Below are positions 23,665-34,656 of a stretch of DNA of 64,000 nucleotides, one piece after another (positions within the stretch are counted from its first letter, which is position 1; the number at the start of each line of letters is the position of its first letter). Origin of the DNA: Allodiplogaster sudhausi (Eukaryota > Nematoda > Chromadorea > Rhabditida > Diplogasteridae). The DNA lies in the NCBI GenBank assembly GCA_945643635.1, contig CALZFC010000087.1:573501-637500 (forward strand), in the 5' to 3' direction. A program made the position numbers and the translations under genes. The notes under the pieces are model-generated. The model made no database searches. It was not told the DNA's origin and saw nothing but the letters and a program-made list of their open reading frames with translations.

Positions 23665-23713
<49 letters not shown>
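23660..23713. repeat. (GA)n microsatellite differing between duplicate copies
   Basis: A GA dinucleotide run, 4 bp longer here than in the second copy (about 31243-31292). It is the only length difference detected between the two 7.6-kb copies. Confidence 0.9.
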
Positions 23714-23716
<3 letters not shown>

Positions 23717-23867
23717 GAGGAAGTCACAGTGAACTTCTGGAGTAGAAAAGAGCTTGGAGAGCAAGACAGAAGCACAAAGAACGTGAGAGCGACCCGGGAA
23801 TCAATAGACGGTAGCGAGCAAGAGATTCTTGGAAAGAGAGGAACATCCGGGTCTCCTTTATGGTGAG

Positions 23868-24605
23868 TCATCCTCCCCCTTCACTCTTGCCAGAATAACC
23901 ACTGCAGCACTTGCGAAACCAACGAACACCAAATAAAGACTCAATGGAATTCTTTCTTCTCCTCAACCAATTCTTGCATCGCTTGGATTTCATTATGTTT
24001 GTACACCGCACTCTTTGGCAACCGCTTATTAAAATCGAGACTTGAATTTTCCATTCCAGTTGAATAATAAAAGTAAACAGGAAGGCCTAATAAATGGGAA
24101 TAGTTTGCGTTGAATGCGTGTGAACTGACTGCATGACATCGGGGGCACAGGCCACCATCTCGCTCTCGCTGTCATTGCAGTGGTCGACAATGTAGCAGCT
24201 CATTTGGCACTGAGCCAAGCAGCTCTCCAGGGCAGAGAAGCACGACACCGACATCCCCGACACAGAAGAACCTCCTTCTTCGCCATTCACACTCCCTCAA
24301 CAAGGAACTCTCTCTCTCTCTCGCTCTCTCTTTCTCTATCGTTTTCTGTCTACCTTTGGTTTTCTATAAACCACAAACAAATTCGACACATTTCTATTTT
24401 CTTGGGCGGAGTTCCTTTAGATATTTTTTGGGAATCTTAATCCGATTTCTCAATACATACTTTTCTCTCAGCCTTTCGCAGTCTCGGTCATCTATACACA
24501 TTCTCCTTTGCCATTTGCAAAACCACGTTTTCCTGCTTTTAACTGTAAATAGGTACATTTCTAACCGGCTACTGAAAGCAGCGCCAGCGGTAATAACAGT
24601 CTCAT
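23868..24605 (-). CDS. Small secreted or type I membrane protein, Cys-rich ectodomain (copy 1)
   Basis: Not recognised. Exon 1 (24605-24566) encodes MRLLLPLALLSVAG, a strong signal peptide. It joins in phase to an exon (about 24300-24120) reading GSVNGEE, then a Cys-rich stretch, SCFSALESCLAQCQMSCYIV, with further Cys following. A later exon (about 23965-23868) encodes a transmembrane-like segment (IPLSLYLVFVGFASAAVVIL) and a short acidic tail ending EDDSP. The phase of the last junction could not be settled, so the hydrophobic exon may belong elsewhere. If the model holds, it is a receptor-like or ligand-like protein of roughly 100 residues. The duplicate is at 31447-32184. Confidence 0.4.
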
Positions 24606-25268
24606 CGGGAGAGCACTGAAGTCCAAGCGAAGCTAGAGAGCGTAAAGTCAAGAAAAAAGGGATATCACATTTTCAAAAAATTATAAGAGAGGCGGTCTAG
24701 TAAAAAAGAGATGCAATCAGATGTGGTGAGAGGAAGGCAGATGAGAGCGGAAAGAAGTGCGCGATGAGGGAGAAGGGGGAGATTGTGAGAGAACGTAGGC
24801 AGGGAGTATAGAGCACCACATGAACGCAAGACAAGAAAACAAACAACAGGACACAATGAGTCATGCCACCGACTTCTTCACTTTGCACAGCAAATCAAAG
24901 AACTCATCTCTTTTAAAGCCCTGTTTCATTATCTTTCAGACCTTCCAGCTGACATAAATATAATGAAGTCATGAACTTTAGGAAAAATAAAAGATTTAGT
25001 CACGCAGTTGAAATAATTTTCCGTGGCAGTCGGGCGGTCAACAAGCAAACGCTTGAGGTTTAGGAAGAAGAATAGCCACGACGAGACAACTAAGACATCT
25101 TACACATAAATGAAACAAGTCCCAAGAGTGAGGAAGTGTTTGTAACCGAGAGAGAGAGGTCTCAAGAAAGCCGCAGAAGACAGAGAGGAAAAAGGAGAGA
25201 GCGAATGAGAAACAGAGAGAACATCAGCAACGAAAGACTAACAAGGTCGACAAAGAGATATCCCGTAC

Positions 25269-25627
25269 CAACATGAATTCGCAAATGGATGAATGCCAGT
25301 GAATACAGACTCAACTGCCAGTAATTCCATGGTCCGTTCAGCTTTATCATCACAGAAATGAGATTCTCCAAACCGGTCTTTGATTGCAAGTGAACCATTT
25401 AAAAGCTGGGTACAAATGTTCACAAAAAAAAAAAGAAATTCGAACATGAGATGTCATGGAATTCAAATTATACGCTGTGAAATACAAAGCCAGATTCTGG
25501 CCGAAGTCAGTCTTCAAATGCATTGGATATCACATAACAAAGAAAAACCCATGCTTACACTTTGAGATATAACAGCATCCTAAAAGTTTCTAAGAACTCA
25601 GACAATAACTCCACATGTTCTAATACT
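25269..25627 (-). CDS. Three in-phase exons of an unrecognised gene (copy 1)
   Basis: Three short exons with canonical splice sites keep one frame: 25627-25561 (VLEHVELLSEFLETF), 25511-25446 (TDFGQNLALYFTAYNL) and 25405-25269 (LLNGSLAIKDRFGESHF, then a stretch ending FANSCW). Composition is protein-like and helical, faintly reminiscent of HEAT-repeat transport receptors, but I cannot name the family. The downstream end is unclear; a candidate exon near 24900 reads FKRDEFFDLLCKVKKS. In copy 2 these exons lie at 33206-32848, directly behind the ADAM17 stop codon, leaving little room for upstream exons. A start inside the first exon or in the ADAM17 3' UTR would be needed. Confidence 0.4.
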
Positions 25628-27063
25628 CTAAGATTTAAAAAATACACAACACCGGGAGCGAGTCCATTCTTGGCCGGTTGGTCGGGGAAGAAGCCTCCGG
25701 CTATGTTAGCCACGTGGCTTCCGTGCGTACTGGAGGGAACGCAGATCTCCACTCGCTTGCCGGAAGTGGCGATGTTGAAGCAGAACGACAGGTTGTCTAC
25801 AGAACAGCAAACACAATTCTTCTTTTGACGTTCCCTTGTAATAAACTTAAGATACTAACAGTCGTTAACGAAATCTTTCTCAAAGTTTTGAAAGGAATGC
25901 AACAGAGAAGCCTATTAATATCTATTAACAATACAATAGAATTTAGGATCTTCGTTAAACCTTGCTCGGTCAGCTTAGCATATTCTCCACTGGTACGGAA
26001 GCTGGTCATTGGCTGGCAGAGAGAGAGACGGCCACGGAATGAAATGTCCAGGCACGCCCTGTTAAAGATGCTTTGGAAAGCTAAGCCATTTGTAAAATGA
26101 ACAAGAGATATACGTTAAAGGAACTAAATGAACTGGAAATAACACTATAACGAACATCCACTTGTCTCCGTCAAACCAGACAACGACATCGGCCACGGGT
26201 CCCTTGTCCTCCACTTTCTCTTGCGCACGAAGAAATTCGAGGTTGCATGCGAGATTCTCACGCTCCAGTTTGTCCGACTACAACACTTTTATTTATATCG
26301 TGTACATTCTATAGCAAGAAAAATTGAAGAGAACATAAATTTAAAGAGCATACCAATTTTTCAGAGTTTCCGCCAACGGCTTCCTCATGACTGGAAAGAA
26401 GTCGGAGAGAGTCTGCAGTGGCAAGCGCTTGGCTGCTCTTCCACAGCTCTTCCTTCCGCTCCTTCTTCACAGTCGAGAGAAGATTCTTTGGATAAAATTC
26501 GTAGATTGCCTTGAACCCGAGATGATACTTCCCTGATGGATTTGTCCAAGTTGGAGGGATCTGGAATGTATTAGTTTGCGATTTTGGGGGAGAAGGAATG
26601 AAATGAACCTTAAGTTTCCTGCCAGTGAGGCCAAGAAGAATGCCGTCCTCTGCACTCCGAATTGTGGTGGTCTCCACATCGCCCGCGCCAGTTGCATCCA
26701 GACAGTCAAGCAGCTTGCGCTTCTTATCACTCGTCACCTTAATCTTCATCATAAACTGCTGCTGAAAACGAATGTCTATTCAAATGAGAATAAAGATTCT
26801 GCGCACAGACCTTCATCCCCGGCAATGCAGGGTCTACTCCAGTGTCTAGCACGGCCATAATCACTCCGCGACCATCAAACTCCGGGTTCTTCTCGAGGAA
26901 GGATGCCTTACAAGCGAACTATTAAGTTCCATTCAAAAGGACGAAAAGAATAAACCTGTTGGGTTTCTTGTTTTGGCATGAGAAGTTCGACTGGGAATCC
27001 GACCATTTCACCCGGCGATGCACTTTCATTCAACGAAGAGTCATCCGCCTGACGATCCTCCAT
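25561..27063 (-). pseudogene. TPP2: Truncated TPP2 5' copy, fused in frame to downstream exons
   Basis: The second copy of the duplicated block carries TPP2 only from its start codon (27063) to the exon reading NGLAPGV, where the block ends at 25648. It keeps the catalytic Asp (VLDTGVDP) and His (STHGSHVA) but lacks the Ser, the oxyanion Asn and the large C-terminal part, so it cannot be an active peptidase. The exon has lost its own donor. The frame instead reads straight across the 1-base filler and about 20 nt of former intron (VYFLNLR) into the exon VLEHVELLSEFLETF, which has a GT donor at its end (25561). The result is a possible chimeric gene sharing the TPP2 promoter, or a simple truncated pseudogene. 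Confidence 0.8.
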
Positions 27064-27592
27064 CTTCACAGAACTTATGCAGCGGATTTGATTGTATCTG
27101 CGATGAGTTGAAAAGATAGAATGAGAATGACAAATCAGAAGATGACAACCTGAGAAGAGAAAGAGTGCTGCGTGAACGAAGGGGAAAAGAGTGAATACGC
27201 GTGGAGAAAGAGAAGCGGCTCGCGAGCACTGATGCCGCAACCCGTAAAGCCAAGTTGGCACCGATTCTGTAAGGAGCAACAACCAGAAGGCCGCGGTATC
27301 ACCAACTCCTCTAATCTAGTGTCATATTCGAATAACACAGCATACTGTGGCTAAATGTCAGACTTCCATTTAACTGAACATAAAAAGTATTCTCGTTCGC
27401 TGTGTCAAATGAACACTCTTCAGTCTGCCGGAATGTGTTTAAGAAAAAAACACCAATATTTACTATACAAAGTCATTAACAAACGAACTTTCAGTTAATT
27501 TACAGATTAAGTCCAGAAATCTAGAAGAACATTTGGAAAAAAAAATTTGGTGAAAATTAATCAGGTAGAGAATTTTTTTGCATCTTCTGCGT

Positions 27593-29706
27593 TCATAGGT
27601 TATACAAGATGGTATCATTTAGCGAAGTGGGGACAACGTGAGGAGAGAGTTGCACGGGTGGTGAGACAAGAGATTTCTTTTGGTGTTCATGAGAGGAGTT
27701 CTCCGTTTCCCTCGTAGATCTCTCTGCTGTAGAGAGCAGAGATATGCCCAGTTGGTGGATGTCTTCTCTGGAGACACGACAAATGCGCTCCAGCTCGCCA
27801 GCAATCTCAAAACAGCCTGTCACGCAAGCATGGCAAAGATATCAGCAAAAATTCAGTGAAGCAAACAAACTTCACCGGCGTTTAACCTAACATGAGAGAG
27901 AGGGTATTTAAAAAAGGGACCGCCACACAACTTACGTTTTTACTGTTGATAATTTCACTCATGGCTGTTCGAAATTATATCTCACGCCGGTTATAACTCG
28001 TAAAATGCATGTATCAACCAGAAGTATTGCGGCCATGAGGACATGAGTTAAAAGAGACCTCTTCACCAGCAGCATGACTAATAGAGCAAGACACCGCGGC
28101 AGAGATGAGTCCGCAACCAAGAAGAATCCAATCAGTACGAAGTCGCGCCTTCGTTTCCCTTAATTCCATTATTTCTTCAAAGTTCAACCCCCCCCCTTCC
28201 CTTTAATGCGGGCGGCTGCAACCTCCTCTGGTATTTCAGCGAGAAATAAGGACAGCAAAACAATATGTGCTGAGAGCTGGATAAATCTATTAAATCTAAC
28301 CATGGAATTCTTTGGGGTCGACAAGGTTAACGGGTCGAAGAGGTTAGGGCTCTTATGAAAATAATAGACAACGCGAATTAAAAATAAACTTCATAGTGAT
28401 ATTAAGGTGCGTTCTTGCAAAAGGAATTCTTCCAAAATAAACTTTTCTTTTCTATGGTTACGACAATGACGAAGTTGTAACAATTGAAGTTAGACCAACC
28501 CAGTCATGGACCCCCGTTCAGAGAGTTGGATGAAGTGGTCGTAGACTCGCTCTCCGTCGATAAAGAAGACGTCCAGGAGTGCCATCACGAAATTCCAGAC
28601 GCTGTTGGGATCTCTCTCCCTGCTCCAGCCGCGCCAAGACTGCTGCAGCACCTTCAATTCTGGCTATTTCATTCAATGCTAAAATTATTTCATCTGGAAT
28701 TACACATTTTGCGAATGTATAGAATAAATACCAATGAATTATTTTCGCTTCTGTTACAGCGAACCTTTTAATTCTGGATTTATAACACCCTAAATTATGT
28801 GAAACAAACCTTAAAAAGTGATTCGGCATAAACTAGAGGAGTTCGTGGAAGTACGTAGCCAATGGTCTTCAAGACGCGAAGCTCAGACTTCAAAATCGCC
28901 TGGGACGTGTAAGGGCAGCCCAGCTGCCGGAGGCATCTTTCCATTTGACGGGTCGACAACGACTGCATATAATAAATTGACAGATCACCGGAACAGAATA
29001 TATTCACTGGACACCAAGAAACATATTTTGAGGGAAAAAAGATCACCACGCGTGAACATGAACGTAAGAATGGACACGAACATTATGATAATTGTGTTCC
29101 TTCGAGGCGATTTGAATTGCCGCGCACATCCGCAACGAAAGTTGCCTGCAGTGGATTTACAAGGAATGAAATGACAAAAAACTGGACAAAATGCAACCTC
29201 GATATATTGGTCTCAACTTTCGCCCACTCTTCTCTGCGTACGGACGACTGAATCTTCAGCTTGGCCAGAAATGCATTCATTTGCTTCGTGTGATTCCGCA
29301 TGAATCTAAACATTACACTAATTAGTGGTTTTGGACAATTGTGTATTTCATAAATGGAAAATACTATAATCATTTACAAACTAACACGTCAAAGATCATG
29401 GCAGCAGAGTAGCGAACTTCGTGAGGCAGACGAAGTCGCACGCAGAGAGTGAAGATGAACTGAACGCTTCTCGAATCGAGGTAGCACAGGTTGTCAGCAT
29501 CAACATTTTTACGACGTGCTGAAGAACAAATACACTTAAATATTTCCCAGCAAAATGTGCTGATAGAACGTGCAATAACCGTCGTTTTCCTTCTTAAGTT
29601 CAATAATCCAGTCGGAGATGTAGTCCGCAGGCAGCGCGCCAGTAGTTTCCAAAAAGTACGCGTCCAGCAGATTCGGTTCATGTGTCTGCTTCAAAATCAG
29701 AAGCAT
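27593..29706 (-). CDS. CNTD1: CNTD1, second copy
   Basis: Identical duplicate of the gene at 20010-22123, shifted by 7,583 bp. All exons and the intergenic sequence on both sides are included, so both copies could be expressed if the duplication is real. No inactivating change was seen. Confidence 0.8.
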
Positions 29707-30752
29707 AGCTAAACATGAATTCAAGCTACAAAAAAAAAAAGTAAAAAAACAAAAGGTGGCTGACAGGGACAGAACAGGCGACCCCGTCATGGAGTTGATA
29801 TCCGATTTTCGCTTGTGAGTTCGGCATAAATGAATGGCGAATATACCACCCAGAAGAGGCCTACGAAGAATTGCACACTGTCTGGAATCTGGAATTCTAG
29901 AAAACTGCTAATGTAAGATGCTTCAGGAGCTCTTGAACCATATCCTATTGATCACACTAAATACAAAATAAAAATTTGACTACGCAACTTGATCCACACG
30001 AAAGATGATCTAAACCGAATATCAAACCACCTAGCTGTATTTATTATGACACAACACAAAACTTCCATATTTCTCATTCATTTGATGGTCTACATAGGTT
30101 TAGCATAGAACTTGGCTGTTGAAAGCTCATGCTGCAGCCATTGAAAATCTCGCTTCGCTGGGTATTATGCCACATATTTGTTGGTGCTTGCCAGGGTATT
30201 ATGCCTTTCCGATGCATCACATCGAAGGTTGCATGATATCCAAAAATGTTATCATTTATTCAGTCGACGCATTAACGTTTATTTGTACGTTTCGAATTGG
30301 CATACCGTTTTCAATCTTAAGAACAATGAATGGGAGAACACACGAATACTGAAATAAATCCTTCATGTAAACACGATTTATAACTGGATACAAAGCATGG
30401 CAAATTCATTACTGGTGAAGCATAATAATGCGCATTAACCGTCAATAGTAAAGCTACCCGCAGAAACACAAAGACAGTGCTTCGAATTAAAATGTTACTA
30501 CAATACAGAAACATAATAAAAGGGTTACACAGGGCAACAAGAACTCAGGAGTGTTCATTTTGAGTTAATAAATCTTCGACAATTTAAAGCACCATGTTAG
30601 AAATATAAGGAAAACTTTTCATCAACGAATATTATGACCAGTGCAAACAATACTATATAAAAGGAAAAGCAAAGTTCCCTACATATTTGAAAGATAATAA
30701 AAAATATATAAAAAGAGAAGAATATACCAATCATTAAGAAGTCATGCATAAC

Positions 30753-31125
30753 CTAGGCCTTTTGAATGAAAGTTTCTTGTTGTTGCGTCTGAGCAAGGGA
30801 AGAAGAATTCCGTTGCCTCTCCTTCCGCCTTCTCCACCAAACAGCGAGACAGCAGCAAGGAGAACAGAAACAAATCAAGCAGCAACAGCTCAGAACAGCC
30901 ACGACGAACACCAGAGTCAAGATGATCATCCTGCAAGCCATTCATGCTACTCCCTCTTCCATCTTACTTCTTCTCATTATCATTCAGATATCAGGTTAAA
31001 GGTAAAGATCTCAGCACTAACCAGATCGTAACTCGATATTCCAAAGGCAGCTGTTCATACGCAAAGTTGGCAATATTAACGGCATTTTCATAGACAAAGT
31101 TGATGATGGAAGTTAGGAGATCCAT
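30753..31125 (-). CDS. Small Cys-rich single-pass membrane protein, second copy
   Basis: Duplicate of 23170-23542 with the same two-exon structure and identical translation (N-terminal amphipathic segment, one transmembrane helix, Cys cluster, basic stop-transfer, Q-rich tail). Confidence 0.5.
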
Positions 31126-31247
31126 GGCAGTGGTCAATGGGATAACGGCATGAGATGAAGCTGAGAACAGGGAAGAAGGCGGGCACTAGAATGCGCTGCA
31201 CGCAAGGGAGAGGGAGATATACATTAAGCAATTGGAGAGAAAGACGA

Positions 31248-31295
<48 letters not shown>

Positions 31296-31446
31296 GAGGA
31301 AGTCACAGTGAACTTCTGGAGTAGAAAAGAGCTTGGAGAGCAAGACAGAAGCACAAAGAACGTGAGAGCGACCCGGGAATCAATAGACGGTAGCGAGCAA
31401 GAGATTCTTGGAAAGAGAGGAACATCCGGGTCTCCTTTATGGTGAG

Positions 31447-32184
31447 TCATCCTCCCCCTTCACTCTTGCCAGAATAACCACTGCAGCACTTGCGAAACCA
31501 ACGAACACCAAATAAAGACTCAATGGAATTCTTTCTTCTCCTCAACCAATTCTTGCATCGCTTGGATTTCATTATGTTTGTACACCGCACTCTTTGGCAA
31601 CCGCTTATTAAAATCGAGACTTGAATTTTCCATTCCAGTTGAATAATAAAAGTAAACAGGAAGGCCTAATAAATGGGAATAGTTTGCGTTGAATGCGTGT
31701 GAACTGACTGCATGACATCGGGGGCACAGGCCACCATCTCGCTCTCGCTGTCATTGCAGTGGTCGACAATGTAGCAGCTCATTTGGCACTGAGCCAAGCA
31801 GCTCTCCAGGGCAGAGAAGCACGACACCGACATCCCCGACACAGAAGAACCTCCTTCTTCGCCATTCACACTCCCTCAACAAGGAACTCTCTCTCTCTCT
31901 CGCTCTCTCTTTCTCTATCGTTTTCTGTCTACCTTTGGTTTTCTATAAACCACAAACAAATTCGACACATTTCTATTTTCTTGGGCGGAGTTCCTTTAGA
32001 TATTTTTTGGGAATCTTAATCCGATTTCTCAATACATACTTTTCTCTCAGCCTTTCGCAGTCTCGGTCATCTATACACATTCTCCTTTGCCATTTGCAAA
32101 ACCACGTTTTCCTGCTTTTAACTGTAAATAGGTACATTTCTAACCGGCTACTGAAAGCAGCGCCAGCGGTAATAACAGTCTCAT
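31447..32184 (-). CDS. Small secreted/type I membrane protein, second copy
   Basis: Duplicate of 23868-24605: signal peptide exon MRLLLPLALLSVAG from 32184, Cys-rich exon near 31870-31700, hydrophobic exon ending at 31447. The same uncertainty over the last splice junction applies. Confidence 0.38.
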
Positions 32185-32847
32185 CGGGAGAGCACTGAAG
32201 TCCAAGCGAAGCTAGAGAGCGTAAAGTCAAGAAAAAAGGGATATCACATTTTCAAAAAATTATAAGAGAGGCGGTCTAGTAAAAAAGAGATGCAATCAGA
32301 TGTGGTGAGAGGAAGGCAGATGAGAGCGGAAAGAAGTGCGCGATGAGGGAGAAGGGGGAGATTGTGAGAGAACGTAGGCAGGGAGTATAGAGCACCACAT
32401 GAACGCAAGACAAGAAAACAAACAACAGGACACAATGAGTCATGCCACCGACTTCTTCACTTTGCACAGCAAATCAAAGAACTCATCTCTTTTAAAGCCC
32501 TGTTTCATTATCTTTCAGACCTTCCAGCTGACATAAATATAATGAAGTCATGAACTTTAGGAAAAATAAAAGATTTAGTCACGCAGTTGAAATAATTTTC
32601 CGTGGCAGTCGGGCGGTCAACAAGCAAACGCTTGAGGTTTAGGAAGAAGAATAGCCACGACGAGACAACTAAGACATCTTACACATAAATGAAACAAGTC
32701 CCAAGAGTGAGGAAGTGTTTGTAACCGAGAGAGAGAGGTCTCAAGAAAGCCGCAGAAGACAGAGAGGAAAAAGGAGAGAGCGAATGAGAAACAGAGAGAA
32801 CATCAGCAACGAAAGACTAACAAGGTCGACAAAGAGATATCCCGTAC

Positions 32848-33206
32848 CAACATGAATTCGCAAATGGATGAATGCCAGTGAATACAGACTCAACTGCCAG
32901 TAATTCCATGGTCCGTTCAGCTTTATCATCACAGAAATGAGATTCTCCAAACCGGTCTTTGATTGCAAGTGAACCATTTAAAAGCTGGGTACAAATGTTC
33001 ACAAAAAAAAAAAGAAATTCGAACATGAGATGTCATGGAATTCAAATTATACGCTGTGAAATACAAAGCCAGATTCTGGCCGAAGTCAGTCTTCAAATGC
33101 ATTGGATATCACATAACAAAGAAAAACCCATGCTTACACTTTGAGATATAACAGCATCCTAAAAGTTTCTAAGAACTCAGACAATAACTCCACATGTTCT
33201 AATACT
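32848..33206 (-). CDS. Unrecognised in-phase exons, second copy
   Basis: Exons 33206-33140, 33090-33025 and 32984-32848, identical to 25627-25269. Here the first exon has its original 3' splice site (a T-rich tract followed by ATCTTAG) and lies about 90 bp behind the ADAM17 stop codon. A possible first exon in the ADAM17 3' UTR, with an ATG near 33282 and a GT after CFCL, would join in phase, but this is speculative. Confidence 0.35.
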
Positions 33207-33296
33207 CTAAGATTTAAAAAATACAAGATAAAAAAAACTGAAGGAATCAGTTGTAAACAAGCAAAAACATGAAGCAATCATGGAAATGATGCGCAA

Positions 33297-34619
33297 TTAA
33301 CGAATATTGTAGGAAACGTTGGGAGTGTAGATGATAGACCGATCGAGCTGCGGACGGCGGATACTCAATGCAGGGAGCGGACGTCGCAGAGAACGGTCCT
33401 GGAATCTGATTACTCAGTTACTGCAAACGCAAACTGTAAAGAATGAATTCTTAAAAATCGCCTTAATAAAAAAAGATATGATAGTAAAATGGCAATGTAA
33501 TAATGAACGATACTAATGAAAGGGTGAAGACATTTCTAATAAATTTCCTTATCGTTAGAATGAATCTAAATACAAACCCGAGCGCTAACGAGCAGACAGA
33601 TAGGAATCCACATGAGAAGAGAGCACGTGACGGTGATTCCCACAATGTTCGTCTTTAGAAACGGCCCTGGGATAGATACAAATGATTGATCAGTGAAGTA
33701 TGCTAAAGATGCACGAGGATCCCTACAAACTGTGGCGCGGTCTACTTGGCGAAGGACATCAAAGTAGTGTACAATGAAGTCGTTTCCCTTCTCACTTCTG
33801 CACTCCGCCTGCAATTCAACCTTCATAACTTATGTTCATCCAAACGAAGACAGTAAAGGATAAAGCAAAGATGAAAAGAAACATTTCTGCAATAGCCCAG
33901 AAGACACGGCGTCCCGTCCGACAAGTTGACAGCGCCATCCTCAATCTCGCAGACTTGAGAAACTGGAGAGCGACAACAGCGACGACAAGCCAAGAACGCT
34001 GATTTTCATTCGTTAACTAATTAAAGTGAAAGATGCAGGGGAAAGAGATAGAAAGGAGGAAAGCAGAGATAAACAGCGAAGAAAGAAAATGAGTGAAAGA
34101 CGAACGATCTGAGCAGATGCAAGGGAGCTTGGCGCGGCCGCGGCTCTGGCAGAAGGGAGTGCAAGTGCCATTCACACACTCGCCCCCATCCAAGCACTCC
34201 CGACCATCCGGAGCAGGCCAGGCATCTGGACAGAACCCGGACTGGCCAGTGCACACCGACTCAGCCACGCAATGGGCAGTCGAAGCCTGGAGGGACATGA
34301 GAAGGGAGGGAGAGGGGAGAAGGGATAACCTCAGCACAGACATGGCCAGCAGGCAGGAACTGGCAGGAGGGGGAGCAGCATGGCTCGTTCAGGGGAGAGC
34401 ACTTCGCGCTCCCTCGAAAACGACATTCCCGAGTACAGCACGGGGAGGAGGAAGGCGCCGAGTCGCATTCCTCGCCCTCCTCCAGAACTCCATTCCCACA
34501 ACGACTCGCCTGCTCGCTCTCGAAACACCGCCAGGCACGGCGAGACAACACTCGCTGCACTAACTCGCGCGAACAAGGAGAGAATCTCTAGAAAGAGAGA
34601 GAGAGAGAGAGAGAGAGTG

Positions 34620-34656
<37 letters not shown>

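Larger units (their letters stand above)
18065..25646. repeat. Tandem segmental duplication, copy 1 (7,582 bp)
   Basis: This block recurs head-to-tail at 25648-33225. The offset is a constant 7,583 bp up to a GA microsatellite (about 23660-23713) and 7,579 bp after it, so the only difference I could identify is a 4-bp change in repeat number. It begins inside a TPP2 exon (AACACC at 18065) and ends in intron-like sequence (ATACA at 25646), with a single extra C at 25647 and no clear microhomology at the junction. It contains the 5' part of TPP2, CNTD1, two small membrane-protein genes and an unrecognised set of exons. Confidence 0.95.
25648..33225. repeat. Tandem segmental duplication, copy 2 (7,578 bp)
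   Basis: Second head-to-tail copy of 18065-25646. It starts with the same AACACC in the TPP2 exon and ends ATACA before unique sequence that leads within about 70 bp to the ADAM17 stop codon. Translations of corresponding segments are identical wherever compared. It is either a very recent duplication or a false duplication made during assembly. Confidence 0.95.

Noticed and set aside
25269..25627. Assignment of the unrecognised exons to an exportin (CRM1-like)
   Set aside because: Only a short QNLALYF-like similarity supports it; the neighbouring exons do not match, so no name is given.
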